This document shows, one piece after another, positions 25,504-34,291 of a stretch of DNA of 64,000 nucleotides. The translations under genes and the position numbers were made by a program. A model generated the notes under the pieces. The model made no database searches. It saw nothing but the letters and a program-made list of their open reading frames with translations, and was not told the origin of the DNA. The stretch is from Kriegella sp965368185 (GTDB lineage Bacteria > Bacteroidota > Bacteroidia > Flavobacteriales > Flavobacteriaceae). The first letter of the stretch is position 1; every line of letters starts with the position of its first letter. Location of the stretch: assembly GCA_965368185.1 (NCBI GenBank), contig CBDULZ010000003.1:49763-113762 (forward strand), given 5' to 3'.

Positions 25504-26277
25504 TTAGCTAATTTCCGCGAAGTGCCTATTGAAAAAACTGGTCTCAAGACTTTTACGTGCATTCTCAAGAAGCTGGCTAGTTTCTTGAATGCTCTGATTC
25601 CTTATTTTGGCAATTTCCGCGACATCAAAATGGTATTGCGTGGCCAATTCAAAGACCGCTCGCATGGACATGGGCAGATGGTGCAATACCATAGCGGTGT
25701 GTTTTCTGATGTTCTCCTCCCCCAATTCTTTGTCCAATCTGTCAATGAATCCCTTTTTGTCGTCTTCAACGAAAACATGGTTCAATACGTAGTCGTTCTT
25801 GGGGTACGAACTATCGTCCAACTCTTCGATCATAACGAGATCGCCATCGCCGTCGGTACTGAATTTTTCTTCCATTTCATCCCATTCCGGTCGTGAAAAA
25901 TCATCGATGTTCTCGAAGAAATATTCATCGAACTCCTCATCTATAATCGTGTCTTCCAACAGCTCATCGGCCTTTTTAAAAAGCCACGGGTACAGATCCG
26001 CCTTGCCATCTACCTCATCAAAATGGTCATAGACCTCGATGAACAACTGGTCCAAAAAATCTTCGGGGCGGTATTTACCCCTTGGGAGGTTTCCTTTCGA
26101 CAAGGCCGTGTTCAACCGTTTGGTAATGTACCGCTTTACCTGTGGCAAATCTTTCAACAATAGTTCGTTGAAGGCCGTTTTGTCTCCAGAATCCTTGATT
26201 TTCTTTAGGTCGGAATAGGTGCTTGCCACGAAAACGTGGAACTCCTTTTGGCTTTTATAGTCTATTGTATTTTCCAT
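25504..26277 (-). CDS. Sigma-70-like factor with acidic insertion
   Basis: The protein has 257 residues. The C-terminal 50 residues ('LPMSMRAVFELATQYHFDVAEIAKIRNQSIQETSQLLENAR') have the region 4 helix-turn-helix of sigma-70/ECF factors. The N-terminal part ('LKDLPQVKRYITKRLNTALS', 'PEDFLDQLFIEVYDHFDEV', 'LYPWLFKKADELLED') resembles region 2. Between them lies a ~75-residue very acidic stretch ('DEEFDEYFFENIDDF'...). It may redirect RNA polymerase during the stress state. It has its own operator (site 5) and diverges from the LigD-type polymerase. Confidence 0.7.
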   Translation of the reverse strand: MENTIDYKSQKEFHVFVASTYSDLKKIKDSGDKTAFNELLLKDLPQVKRYITKRLNTALSKGNLPRGKYRPEDFLDQLFIEVYDHFDEVDGKADLYPWLFKKADELLEDTIIDEEFDEYFFENIDDFSRPEWDEMEEKFSTDGDGDLVMIEELDDSSYPKNDYVLNHVFVEDDKKGFIDRLDKELGEENIRKHTAMVLHHLPMSMRAVFELATQYHFDVAEIAKIRNQSIQETSQLLENARKSLETSFFNRHFAEIS

Positions 26278-26306
26278 CGATATGGATTTTAAATTTTAGG
26301 ATAGCA

Positions 26307-26349
26307 CAAAAATGCAACCTTCTACCGGTAGATAAAATGATGTAGGTCA
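26307..26349 (-). promoter_or_regulatory. FNR/CRP-type operator plus -7 box (site 5)
   Basis: The operator TGATGTAGGTCA (26338-26349) faces the sigma-like gene. A box CATTTTTG (26307-26314, minus strand), one mismatch from TAnnTTTG, lies 23 bp away. Confidence 0.68.
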
Positions 26350-26400
26350 GTTGTAGAGATTTTTAAAGATGCCTAAACCATTGTAAAACGATTTCAAAAC

Positions 26401-26443
26401 TGATGTACATCATTTTCAGGTTTAGTGCATGAAGCTATTTTTA
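26401..26443 (+). promoter_or_regulatory. FNR/CRP-type operator plus -7 box (site 6)
   Basis: The operator TGATGTACATCA (26401-26412) is a perfect palindrome. The box TATTTTTA (26436-26443) follows after 23 bp and leads to the LigD-type polymerase gene at 26488. It is 51 bp from site 5, so each divergent gene has a separate site. Confidence 0.72.
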
Positions 26444-26487
26444 AAGGAATAACAATGGCAACGGTCTGACTACGTAAACCAAAGACA

Positions 26488-27423
26488 ATGCAAATAGCAC
26501 ACGGCGACAAAATACTTTTCCCCGAATCAAAGATTACCAAAAGAGACCTTATCGGGTATTACGAAAAAATAGCCGATTGGATGCTGCCCTTTCTCAAAGG
26601 TCGCCCGTTGACCATGCATAGGTTTCCCGACGGAATCTCTAAAGAAGGGTTCTACCAAAAGAACGCATCGGAGTATTTTCCAGATTGGATCAAGACGGAA
26701 AGCATTCAAAAGGAAGGCGGTTGGGTCAACCATGTGGTTTGCGAGAACCAAAACACTATAACGTATCTAGCAGGTCTTGGCACCATTACCTTTCACGTTG
26801 CGCTCAGTAAGATCGATAAATTGGACTACCCCGATAAACTGATCTTTGACCTTGATCCGCCCGACGATGATTTTGCCCTGACGGTAAAGGGGGCAAAGAA
26901 ACTTCGCATTTTTTTGGAAAAAGTTCTTGGTCTATCGACCTACGTGATGCTCACGGGTTCCCGCGGACTTCATGTAACCGTACCGCTATGCCGAGCGGAA
27001 AACTTTGACGAGGTACGCGACTTTGCGAAAAAAGCGGCTGGCTATCTTGCCGACCAAAATCCCCATGGGTTTACTACCGCCATTCGCAAAGGAAAGCGTG
27101 GGGGAAGGCTATTTTTTGACTATCTACGGAATTCCTATGCACAGACAGCGGTCTGTCCGTATTCGGTTCGGGCATTTGAAGGGGCTCCCGTAGCGACACC
27201 TATTGACTGGGAAGAATTGGACGACCCTGCTATAAACTCCCGATCTTTTAACATCCATACTATTTTCGATAGGCTAAGGGACAAAGGGAATCCTTGGAAA
27301 AACTTTGACAAAGATGCTGTGATGATCAGCAATGCCAAAAAGAAACTGGAAAAATTGATAGGAGGAACACTTGGAGTAGAAATCGCCTCGTTTATATTAA
27401 CCAGCTTTTTCGAGGCTATATAG
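26488..27423 (+). CDS. LigD-type DNA polymerase/primase domain protein
   Basis: The 311-residue protein corresponds to the stand-alone polymerase domain of LigD (AEP primase superfamily). It shows 'FLKGRPLTMHRFPDGI' near residue 36, the catalytic D-x-D in 'LIFDLDPPDD' (Asp121, Asp123) and the 'TGSRGLHVTVPL' block with His162. Such domains add nucleotides, preferentially ribonucleotides, at double-strand breaks in non-homologous end joining. No ligase or Ku gene is in the window. Its presence in the regulon suggests DNA repair preparation in non-growing cells. It overlaps the tail of the convergent gene by 27 bp. Confidence 0.88.
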   Translation: MQIAHGDKILFPESKITKRDLIGYYEKIADWMLPFLKGRPLTMHRFPDGISKEGFYQKNASEYFPDWIKTESIQKEGGWVNHVVCENQNTITYLAGLGTITFHVALSKIDKLDYPDKLIFDLDPPDDDFALTVKGAKKLRIFLEKVLGLSTYVMLTGSRGLHVTVPLCRAENFDEVRDFAKKAAGYLADQNPHGFTTAIRKGKRGGRLFFDYLRNSYAQTAVCPYSVRAFEGAPVATPIDWEELDDPAINSRSFNIHTIFDRLRDKGNPWKNFDKDAVMISNAKKKLEKLIGGTLGVEIASFILTSFFEAI

Positions 27424-27930
27424 GGCGTTTTCCAGAGCGTTTAGATCAAGACCATGGCCCCGAATCAGCAATAGATAACATCCTTCGTTCAATTTTCTAA
27501 TGTACGCGACTGCATCGGTTTCATCGATGCCTAACCCCCTTAATATGCCGTACGGCCCTGCGGAGAGCTCGCCCAGTTTCCTTCCGTCAACATCATATAG
27601 AAAGAGTTCGGACAACGGGCCTGCGATAAAAACGGTGCCGATCTCACGGTTATAAAAAAACCCGAAATCGGTCTTTGGCCCCAACAGCTTTTTCCAATAG
27701 GTTTTTAACCGTTCGTTCATTTCCTCGGCCTCCCATAATTCAGAATGCCGGATCTGATCCAAATTTACAAGCAGGGTCAATCTTGAATCTAAAGGGTTTT
27801 CTGCAAGAACAAAGGTTATAGCCTTCTCTACCTGAGATAATTGATCAAATGTTTTTGAGAAAAAACGTTTTTCCCTTGGTGTTGGCAGTTGTGCGCCCAC
27901 AGCAACTTTATTGAGAATATATTCCTTCAT
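27397..27930 (-). CDS. Stress-type protein with a GSP17M-like C-terminal motif
   Basis: A 177-residue soluble protein. The C-terminal part 'GELSAGPYGILRGLGIDETDAVAYIRKLNEGCYLLLIRGHG' has the glycine-rich turn and '.A..Y...L..G..L+++.G' pattern of general stress protein 17M-like domains, which lie downstream of an unrecognised N-terminal domain. No operator of the island type was found upstream. It is convergent with the LigD-type gene, the two coding ends overlapping by 27 bp. Function unknown. Confidence 0.65.
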   Translation of the reverse strand: MKEYILNKVAVGAQLPTPREKRFFSKTFDQLSQVEKAITFVLAENPLDSRLTLLVNLDQIRHSELWEAEEMNERLKTYWKKLLGPKTDFGFFYNREIGTVFIAGPLSELFLYDVDGRKLGELSAGPYGILRGLGIDETDAVAYIRKLNEGCYLLLIRGHGLDLNALENALYSLEKAG

Positions 27931-28029
27931 AAGTTTTTAGGCGGATGTACTCTCGGCAAATCAATTGCAAGGTACTGTACTATAAAAATGCCCAAAATGA
28001 TGTTGGGCATCCAAAAAAGGGGGTCGGAC

Positions 28030-28072
28030 TGACCAAGGTCATTTCGCAAAATATGCGCTACGGTTATTTTAG
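28030..28072 (+). promoter_or_regulatory. FNR/CRP-type operator plus -7 box (site 7)
   Basis: The operator TGACCAAGGTCA (28030-28041) is followed after 23 bp by TATTTTAG (28065-28072). The implied start of transcription near 28078 excludes the ATG at 28075 and supports the ytxH-like start at 28111. Confidence 0.7.
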
Positions 28073-28110
28073 CATTGAAGATTATTTATTCATTTAAAAA
28101 CCTAGAAATC

Positions 28111-28440
28111 ATGTCAAACGATAGCGGAAACATTTTATTGGCACTTTTAACAGGAGCCGCAATAGGTGCGGGTATCGGAATCTTGTACGCGCCGGACGAG
28201 GGTAAGGAAACCCGAAGAAAAATCAAAAAAAAGGTCGAGGACACCAGCCACGACATCTCTGAACGGATCGCCCATGCCAAGGACGAACTTACCAAATCGG
28301 CCAGCGAACAGAAGGACAAATTCGACCGAAAACTTGACGAGGCCATCTCGACCATGAGCTACAAGGCCGATGATATTATCGCCACTTTGGAGCGCAAATT
28401 GGAAGACCTGAAAAAGAAAAACGCCCAACTACAGAAATAA
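28111..28440 (+). CDS. YtxH-domain protein
   Basis: The protein has 109 residues. It begins with a glycine-rich transmembrane segment ('ILLALLTGAAIGAGIGILYA') immediately followed by 'PDEGKETRRKIKKK', the YtxH signature, and continues as a charged amphipathic helix or coiled coil. YtxH proteins are small membrane-anchored general stress proteins of unknown mechanism. It heads a three-gene operon with the holin-like and DUF6327-like genes. Confidence 0.9.
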   Translation: MSNDSGNILLALLTGAAIGAGIGILYAPDEGKETRRKIKKKVEDTSHDISERIAHAKDELTKSASEQKDKFDRKLDEAISTMSYKADDIIATLERKLEDLKKKNAQLQK

Positions 28441-28446
28441 CGTCCC

Positions 28447-28791
28447 ATGGCTTTTGACGAATTGAAGCAAAATCTAGCGGAGGCCGAGGTTTCCGTTAGA
28501 TCTTATCTTGAGCATAGTGAGGAGTATTTACAACTGAAGGTTTTTAAGGTACTTATGGCTTGGGTAACTACGATGTCCCAGATGGTATTGATAGGTACCA
28601 TCGCAGTACTAGCCCTATTCATGGTGTCATTGGGAATCTCACTTGCCCTTAACGAGGCACTGGATAGCTTCTATCTCGGATTTATCATCACCGGGGCTTT
28701 CTACATGTTCGTTGCCGTTCTCTGCTATTTTCTTAGGTACAAACTCAATAGTCCGTTGTTGCGAAAATTCTCGGAACATTATTTCGACTGA
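28447..28791 (+). CDS. Holin-X-like membrane protein
   Basis: The protein has 114 residues. A short amphipathic N-terminus ('LKQNLAEAEVSVRSYLEHSE') is followed by two long transmembrane helices ('QMVLIGTIAVLALFMVSLGI' and 'YLGFIITGAFYMFVAVLCYF') and a basic tail. This is the layout of the actinobacterial holin-X/phage-holin-like family found chromosomally beside YtxH proteins, not evidence of phage. It begins 6 bp after ytxH. Confidence 0.82.
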   Translation: MAFDELKQNLAEAEVSVRSYLEHSEEYLQLKVFKVLMAWVTTMSQMVLIGTIAVLALFMVSLGISLALNEALDSFYLGFIITGAFYMFVAVLCYFLRYKLNSPLLRKFSEHYFD

Positions 28792-28792
28792 A

Positions 28793-29050
28793 ATGGAAAA
28801 AAGATACAGTTCCTTTGCCGAAATAGATGAACGGCTTCGCATTTTGCGGCTACAACGGGAAATCGATAAGGAAAGTATAAAACTGCATATGAATCGGGCT
28901 AAAACAAGTTTATATCCCGTCCGATTGGCTGGTGGTTTTACCGGATTGCTGCAAAAAATAGTTTTGACGTTTGCTGTTAAAAAGTTATCATACTTCTCTA
29001 ACCGATTGAGAACGTTTCGTAAGGAAAAGCAGAGTTCCCGTGCCTCATGA
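28793..29050 (+). CDS. Small DUF6327-type protein
   Basis: The protein has 85 residues starting at 28793, 1 bp after the holin-like stop. The sequence 'KRYSSFAEIDERLRILRLQREID' is followed by a glycine-containing hydrophobic segment 'GGFTGLLQKIVLTFAVKKLS' and a basic end. The composition and context match a small flavobacterial family that accompanies YtxH and holin-like genes (DUF6327-like). It is likely membrane-associated; function unknown. Confidence 0.72.
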   Translation: MEKRYSSFAEIDERLRILRLQREIDKESIKLHMNRAKTSLYPVRLAGGFTGLLQKIVLTFAVKKLSYFSNRLRTFRKEKQSSRAS

Positions 29051-29112
29051 ACAATTGCCCCTTAGACAAGTCATATTGAAGGCTATATCGAATGCTTCCC
29101 TGAATTGTTCAT
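29047..29112. terminator. Inverted repeat between convergent genes
   Basis: Perfect 10-bp arms ATGAACAATT (29047-29056) and AATTGTTCAT (29103-29112), 46 bp apart, lie between the plus-strand ytxH operon and the minus-strand regulator gene. They may form a long-loop transcript end, but no strong T-run follows, so the assignment is weak. Confidence 0.3.
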
Positions 29113-29125
29113 CCATATGGAACAC

Positions 29126-30196
29126 TTATCGAAAATCAACAATATGCTGTAATTCCTCTTTATCCAAAATAACAATCCTTCTGGCATGGCCCATCGTAAT
29201 CAGGCCTTCTTCCTTGAAATCCGACAAGGTTCGTATAGCAGTTTCGGTGGCGGTACCTATCATGCCCGCAAAATCTTCCCGCGAAATATCGATGCCTTCG
29301 TCGGGGCTATCTTTGATAATGCCCTTGCCGTGCAAGTTCAACAAAGCCTTGGCCACCCGTTGCCGTACAGAAGAATAGGCCATATTGACCAACTGATCTT
29401 GTACCTCCATCAAGTTGTTTGAAATGATGGCCATGAACTTGTGCGATATCTCTTTGTTGTCGTAGAGAAGATGAATAAAATCGGTTTTCGGAATACTGTA
29501 AACTTCGGCATCCTCTATGACCATTGCGGTCTCCAGATACGTTCCGTTCGGGTTCAATAGCGACAGTTGCCCCATAAAATCGCCAGCCTTGTGGATACCG
29601 GTTATAAACTCCTTACCCGATTCGGTCGACTTGTACGTTTTGACAATACCCATATCGATAAAAAATAGCGAATGTGCACCATCGCCCTCCATATAGATAA
29701 AGTTTTTTTTAACATAGCCTTTGGGGCGATACTCTTTTGTAATGGTTTCCAGGTTCAGGTAATGAGATGCATCCTGCATAAATTCATGGATGCCTTCTAC
29801 ATCCTTCGAAAATTCCTTCCTCAAAAAATCGTTCTTTTTTAAACGGCTTCGAATCGCATCCAAAAGTTCGTGTTCTTCGAAGGGCTTGGTCAGGTAATCG
29901 TCGGCCCCGAGGTTCATGCCTTTTCTCAGATCCGATCTTTCCGATCTGGCGGTCAGAAAAATAAAGGGTATACTTGCCGTTTCGGTCTTTTTGCCCAATT
30001 CTTCCAACACGCTATAACCATCCATGACGGGCATCATAATATCGCAGAGGATGACATCGGGATTGAAGCTTTGGGCCTTTTCGATACCTACCTTGCCATT
30101 TTCGGCGGTAATTACTTCGTAGTCCGACAATTCGAGAATATCGGCCGTGTTCTCTCGAACGTCTTTGTTGTCTTCAATTAATAGGATTTTTTTCAT
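29126..30196 (-). CDS. Response regulator fused to a Crp/Fnr transcription factor
   Basis: The protein has 356 residues. Residues 1-120 form a receiver domain with the acidic pair 'EDN', phosphoacceptor Asp52 in 'VILCDIMMPVMDGY', the Thr in 'FLTARS' and the Lys in 'LTKPF'. A cyclic-nucleotide-binding-like beta-roll (about 150-265: 'FIYMEGDGAHSLFFIDMGIV') and a Crp winged helix (about 285-350) follow. The recognition helix 'GTATETAIRTLSDFKEEG' keeps the Glu and Arg of FNR (ETISR) that read TGA. This is the obvious candidate to bind the ten TGAY-N4-RTCA sites. It lies 104 bp downstream of the sensor kinase, same strand. Confidence 0.92.
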   Translation of the reverse strand: MKKILLIEDNKDVRENTADILELSDYEVITAENGKVGIEKAQSFNPDVILCDIMMPVMDGYSVLEELGKKTETASIPFIFLTARSERSDLRKGMNLGADDYLTKPFEEHELLDAIRSRLKKNDFLRKEFSKDVEGIHEFMQDASHYLNLETITKEYRPKGYVKKNFIYMEGDGAHSLFFIDMGIVKTYKSTESGKEFITGIHKAGDFMGQLSLLNPNGTYLETAMVIEDAEVYSIPKTDFIHLLYDNKEISHKFMAIISNNLMEVQDQLVNMAYSSVRQRVAKALLNLHGKGIIKDSPDEGIDISREDFAGMIGTATETAIRTLSDFKEEGLITMGHARRIVILDKEELQHIVDFR

Positions 30197-30217
30197 AACA
30201 ATGTCTCTTTAATTGTT

Positions 30218-30237
30218 ATTCCCGTGAAGACGGGAAT
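30218..30237. terminator. Hairpin between sensor kinase and regulator genes
   Basis: Perfect 8-bp arms ATTCCCGT and ACGGGAAT with a GAAG loop (30218-30237). The T-rich run lies on the plus-strand side, so as a terminator it would act on plus-strand transcripts, not on the kinase-regulator operon. On the minus strand it could attenuate or process the transcript. Confidence 0.4.
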
Positions 30238-30300
30238 CTTTTGTTTTTTGTACATTTCATAGAAAATAGAAAACTCTTACCTCCATTTATCGTACTTCTT

Positions 30301-33300
30301 TCATCCTTTCCCCTTATCAAATTCCACCCAAAAAGTGGTTCCTCTACCCGCTGCACTTTCAAAGCCGACCTTACCACCCATAAGTTCGGTGTACTGTTTT
30401 ACAATATGTAGGCCGAGGCCCGTGCCCTGAATGTTCGTGCTGTTTTCCGCACGGAAAAAACGGTCGAAGAGATTGTCCTGTTCGGCTATCGGAATCCCGA
30501 TGCCTTGATCGATCACGGCTATGGAAATCTTTTCTTTTCCACTTTTTAACGTTACCGATATTGAGTCTCCTTCATCCGAGTACTTAATGGCATTGCTCAA
30601 TAAATTGGTAAAAATGTGCTGCAACAGTTTGGGATCCAGAAATACCGGAATTGATCCTTGTTGCACATTCAGTTTAATTTGTTGTCCCCTTTTTCTGTTG
30701 GGCTCCATTTCGTAGATCAGGTTATGGGCGAATTCAACGAGGTCAAAATTATCGGGTTTGGGCTGTATTTTGCCTTCTTCCAACTTACTCAAGGAAAGGA
30801 AATCGTTGAGAATGACAACCAAATTTCTTACGTTGGATTGTATTTGTTGGACATATTTTTGCCGTTTTTCCTCTTTGCCCGGCATATTCTGTTTCTCGAT
30901 CAAGATGGCCGAAGTGCCGATGGCGCTCAAAGGAGTTCGGAACTCATGAGAGGCCATTGAAATGAATCGCGATTTTAGTTCGTTGAGCTCTTTTTCCTTA
31001 GCGAGAGCATTTCGGATATGGACTTCTGCTTGTTTCAGTTCGGTAATATCGCTATATACGAAAAGCATCCATTCCACCTCACCATCGCCGCCTAGTAGCG
31101 GTGATGTATTCACGCAATAGGTTTTGTGCTCGAAACGACCTTCAAAGGATAGTTGTGCCCCATTCATGGTTTTCTCTACATTCTTCTTAATGCGTGCTCT
31201 ATATTTTCTAGGTAGCACACTGACATTGTCGATCCGTTTACCTTCTAATTGACTTTTGTCAAACCCATATCGCTGCATTTCGCCCCCGTCGACATATTCA
31301 ATCTCAAAATTGGTATTGAACACGACAATGAACCCTTTTGGAAAGTTTTTGGAAATGGCAGCAAACATGGCTTGGCTCTCCAGGGCCCGGTTTTCGGCTG
31401 CTTTGGTTTCCTTAATCTGATCTTCGAGGCTAAGATTGGTCTCGACCAGTTTCTGAACGGTGGCTTTCAGTTCATCGGTCCGTTCCGCCACTTTTTCTTC
31501 CAGTTCGAGGGCATAGGATTGCAGTAAGGATCGGCTTCTTTCCAATTCACCACGGGTGCTGTACTGTTCAAGGGCTAAACTTGTAAGCTGTACAAGGTTC
31601 GCAATGATATCCTCTTGTTCTTTTGTAGGTTTTTTTACGTTCGTATGATAGATGGCAAACGTACCCAGAACTTGCTTATCCGATGAAAGAACGGGGTACG
31701 ACCAGCAGGCCCGTAGTCCGTTTTTAAGGGCAATGCCCTTATAGTCTTTCCAACGCTTATCTTTGCTTATATCTGCAACGACAACTTCCTTTTTTAAATA
31801 GGCCGCGGAACCGCAAGAACCTACTTTGGGCCCAATGACAACCCCTTCCATGGCCTTGTTGAACGATTCGGGCAAATTCGGGGCGACGAGTTTATGTAAG
31901 GTTCTCTTTTCAGGATTTAATTTTAATATAGAGGCCATGCCACCATCCATACTAGATTCCAAGGTCTTTAAGATTTCTTTGCCGATGCTCTTGAGTGGCT
32001 TATGTTGGGCGATCATTTCCAAGGTTCTTCTAATATGCTCCTTGAACAGCTCTTCTTTTCTTCGTTCGGTAACATCGTTCTGCACCCCTATAAAATGCGT
32101 GGTTTTACCAAGGTCGTTGAAGACAGGAGTAAGGGTCAACTCGTTGTAGAATAGAGTGGCGTCTTTACGGTAATTGCGCAGGATGGTTCGACAGGGCACC
32201 TGATCTTTGATGGCCTTTCGTATGGTATCCAACGGTTCCTGTTGCCGGTCGTTATTTTGCAGGAACCGACAGTTTTTGCCTAGAATTTCATTGTTCGAAT
32301 AACCTGTTATCTCGGTAAAAGCCTTGTTGCTGTAAATAATAGGAAAGTCATTTTCTTGCGCATCGGCGATAATGATGCCATTACCAGCGGCCTCCAGGGC
32401 CCTATTACGAACGTACAATATATCTTGAACCGCCTTTGTTTTGGTAACATTCCTAAGAATGGATAAACTCTTGCCATTTTCAAGAGGAACAATCCGTGCC
32501 TCGAAATCAACCATTTTGTTCCGGCCGGGCAGCGTGGTTTCCATGATCTCCATAACCCTGTTGCGGTGTACCCTCTTGAATACTTTTTCAATCTCGGAAT
32601 CGATGGTGTCGGGCAGAACATCCCTAAAATTTTTGCCGATAAGTTCATCGACATTAGCTAACAACAATTCGGGGTCGGGCGTGTGCAGTTCTAAAATTTT
32701 GCCCTCTCGGTCGTTCAGCACAAAGATATCGGGCATGGCTTGGAGTATGCCACGGTTCATTGTCTCACTGGCAAGCAGTTCTTGCTCTATTTTTTTCCTT
32801 TTTGTAATATCGCGCGCAATAGCCAACACCTTGTTCCCAGATAAAAATACCGTGCGGGTTTCATAATACCGAAAGCCATCGCCGCGCTCAATACCATACT
32901 CTACCAACTGGGTATCTTTACTAGTTAAGGTACGGTCTATAGCCTTTTTAATTTTTTTGTAGTTTTCAGGGGATAGCCACTCTCTCATATTATGACCGAT
33001 AACCTGCTCTTTGGGCACCAACCACCAGTCAGGATCCTGGGTGTGGATTTCCAAATAATTTGCATGCGCGTCCAAAGTCTTGATCGTATCGGGAATAGCC
33101 TGCAATAACGCCTTATTGCGAAGTAGGCTTTGGGTAAGCCTTTTTTCCGTTAATTTTTTCTCGGTAACGTCCCTTACAATGGTCAAAACGGCATGTTTGT
33201 TCATGGGCACGACCCGCGCTTCATAGAACGATTCGCCTTCCTTTGTCGATACGCTATACTCGCCTATCTGTATGTTTTTATCCTGAATGGCAAGGTCAAG

Positions 33301-34281
33301 TGCTCTTTTAATGACGGAATGTACGTGGGGCGGAAGCACCTCTTTCATATTTTTACCGATAAACTCTTCGGGCGTCATAAACAATTTTTCGGGTTCCGGT
33401 GCAAAGCATTCCAAATAGTCGCCTTTGTGGTTCTGAACGAATATCATATCAGGGATCGCATCCAGCAATGCCTTGTTCTTCGCCTCGTTGGCTCTTAACA
33501 ATGATTCCGTTTCCTTTTGGCCCGTAATATCGGTTATGAAACCTTCCAAGGCCTCCAGATTGCCGTTCCGGTCAAAAATGGCCTGACCGAGCTCACTCAT
33601 ATGCTTGATATTGCCCTTTTTATCACGGATACGGTACGATAGGTTGAACGGCTTTTTTTCTTCAATCCCTTTTTGGGTAAGGTTCCAGACCTCTTCTTGG
33701 TCTTCTTGAAAGGTAATCCGTGAGAAATGCACCTTGCCTTCCAAGAATTCTTTAGGGGTATAGCCCGTAAAGGGCAGGCAGCCGTCACTAATGTATTCCA
33801 TCGTCCAGTCGCGATCGTTTTTACAGCGGTACACGATGCCCTGAAGATTGTCGATCAGGGTGCTCAACTTTCGGTTACTTTCGAACGAAGTAACCTCGGC
33901 CTTTTTCTGCTCAGTAATATCCATTACAAAAGTCACTACAAGTTGTTGCCCATTAATATTGGCTGGGCTCAAGCTTATTTTTAAAGGAAATTGCGAACCG
34001 TCCTTGCGCAATCCCCATAGGTCAAGATGCTGGCCCATGGGCCTAGCTTTAGGCTTTTTGGAATAGGCAATTCTGTAGGATTCATGATTATTCCTGAATT
34101 TTTGGGGGATGAGAGTTTCTACTTTTTTCCCGATCAGTTCTCCTTGTGAATAACAGAACATCGATTCGCCCGCCGTGTTCGCTCTTTGGATGGATCCGTC
34201 GTGGGCCACAACCAATATGCCCTCAACCGAGGATTCAAAAATGGCCTTGAACAAGGTGGAATCTGTAGTTTGTTCGTTCAT
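30301..34281 (-). CDS. LOV/multi-PAS/GAF sensor histidine kinase
   Basis: The protein has 1326 residues, no transmembrane helices. Domain order: about five PAS domains (8-622), a LOV-type PAS (633-743), GAF (765-905), coiled coil, one more PAS (980-1085), HisKA with phosphoacceptor His1112 in 'SMASHEFRTPLS', and HATPase_c (N box 'HIFTNLLSNAIKYSDE', G boxes 'DQGIGIP' and 'GTGLGLHIVKQY'). The LOV domain has the photoactive cysteine in 'GKNCRFLQ' (Cys671) and the flavin-contacting Asn703 ('NYRKD'), Asn713 ('FYNEL') and Gln734 ('GVQND'). It is the likely input for the adjacent REC-Crp regulator. Confidence 0.93.
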   Translation of the reverse strand: MNEQTTDSTLFKAIFESSVEGILVVAHDGSIQRANTAGESMFCYSQGELIGKKVETLIPQKFRNNHESYRIAYSKKPKARPMGQHLDLWGLRKDGSQFPLKISLSPANINGQQLVVTFVMDITEQKKAEVTSFESNRKLSTLIDNLQGIVYRCKNDRDWTMEYISDGCLPFTGYTPKEFLEGKVHFSRITFQEDQEEVWNLTQKGIEEKKPFNLSYRIRDKKGNIKHMSELGQAIFDRNGNLEALEGFITDITGQKETESLLRANEAKNKALLDAIPDMIFVQNHKGDYLECFAPEPEKLFMTPEEFIGKNMKEVLPPHVHSVIKRALDLAIQDKNIQIGEYSVSTKEGESFYEARVVPMNKHAVLTIVRDVTEKKLTEKRLTQSLLRNKALLQAIPDTIKTLDAHANYLEIHTQDPDWWLVPKEQVIGHNMREWLSPENYKKIKKAIDRTLTSKDTQLVEYGIERGDGFRYYETRTVFLSGNKVLAIARDITKRKKIEQELLASETMNRGILQAMPDIFVLNDREGKILELHTPDPELLLANVDELIGKNFRDVLPDTIDSEIEKVFKRVHRNRVMEIMETTLPGRNKMVDFEARIVPLENGKSLSILRNVTKTKAVQDILYVRNRALEAAGNGIIIADAQENDFPIIYSNKAFTEITGYSNNEILGKNCRFLQNNDRQQEPLDTIRKAIKDQVPCRTILRNYRKDATLFYNELTLTPVFNDLGKTTHFIGVQNDVTERRKEELFKEHIRRTLEMIAQHKPLKSIGKEILKTLESSMDGGMASILKLNPEKRTLHKLVAPNLPESFNKAMEGVVIGPKVGSCGSAAYLKKEVVVADISKDKRWKDYKGIALKNGLRACWSYPVLSSDKQVLGTFAIYHTNVKKPTKEQEDIIANLVQLTSLALEQYSTRGELERSRSLLQSYALELEEKVAERTDELKATVQKLVETNLSLEDQIKETKAAENRALESQAMFAAISKNFPKGFIVVFNTNFEIEYVDGGEMQRYGFDKSQLEGKRIDNVSVLPRKYRARIKKNVEKTMNGAQLSFEGRFEHKTYCVNTSPLLGGDGEVEWMLFVYSDITELKQAEVHIRNALAKEKELNELKSRFISMASHEFRTPLSAIGTSAILIEKQNMPGKEEKRQKYVQQIQSNVRNLVVILNDFLSLSKLEEGKIQPKPDNFDLVEFAHNLIYEMEPNRKRGQQIKLNVQQGSIPVFLDPKLLQHIFTNLLSNAIKYSDEGDSISVTLKSGKEKISIAVIDQGIGIPIAEQDNLFDRFFRAENSTNIQGTGLGLHIVKQYTELMGGKVGFESAAGRGTTFWVEFDKGKG

Positions 34282-34291
34282 TTGGTGATTC

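Noticed and set aside
28447..28791. Prophage signal from a holin-like gene
   Set aside because: Holin-X-like proteins are common chromosomal partners of YtxH; no other phage gene is near.
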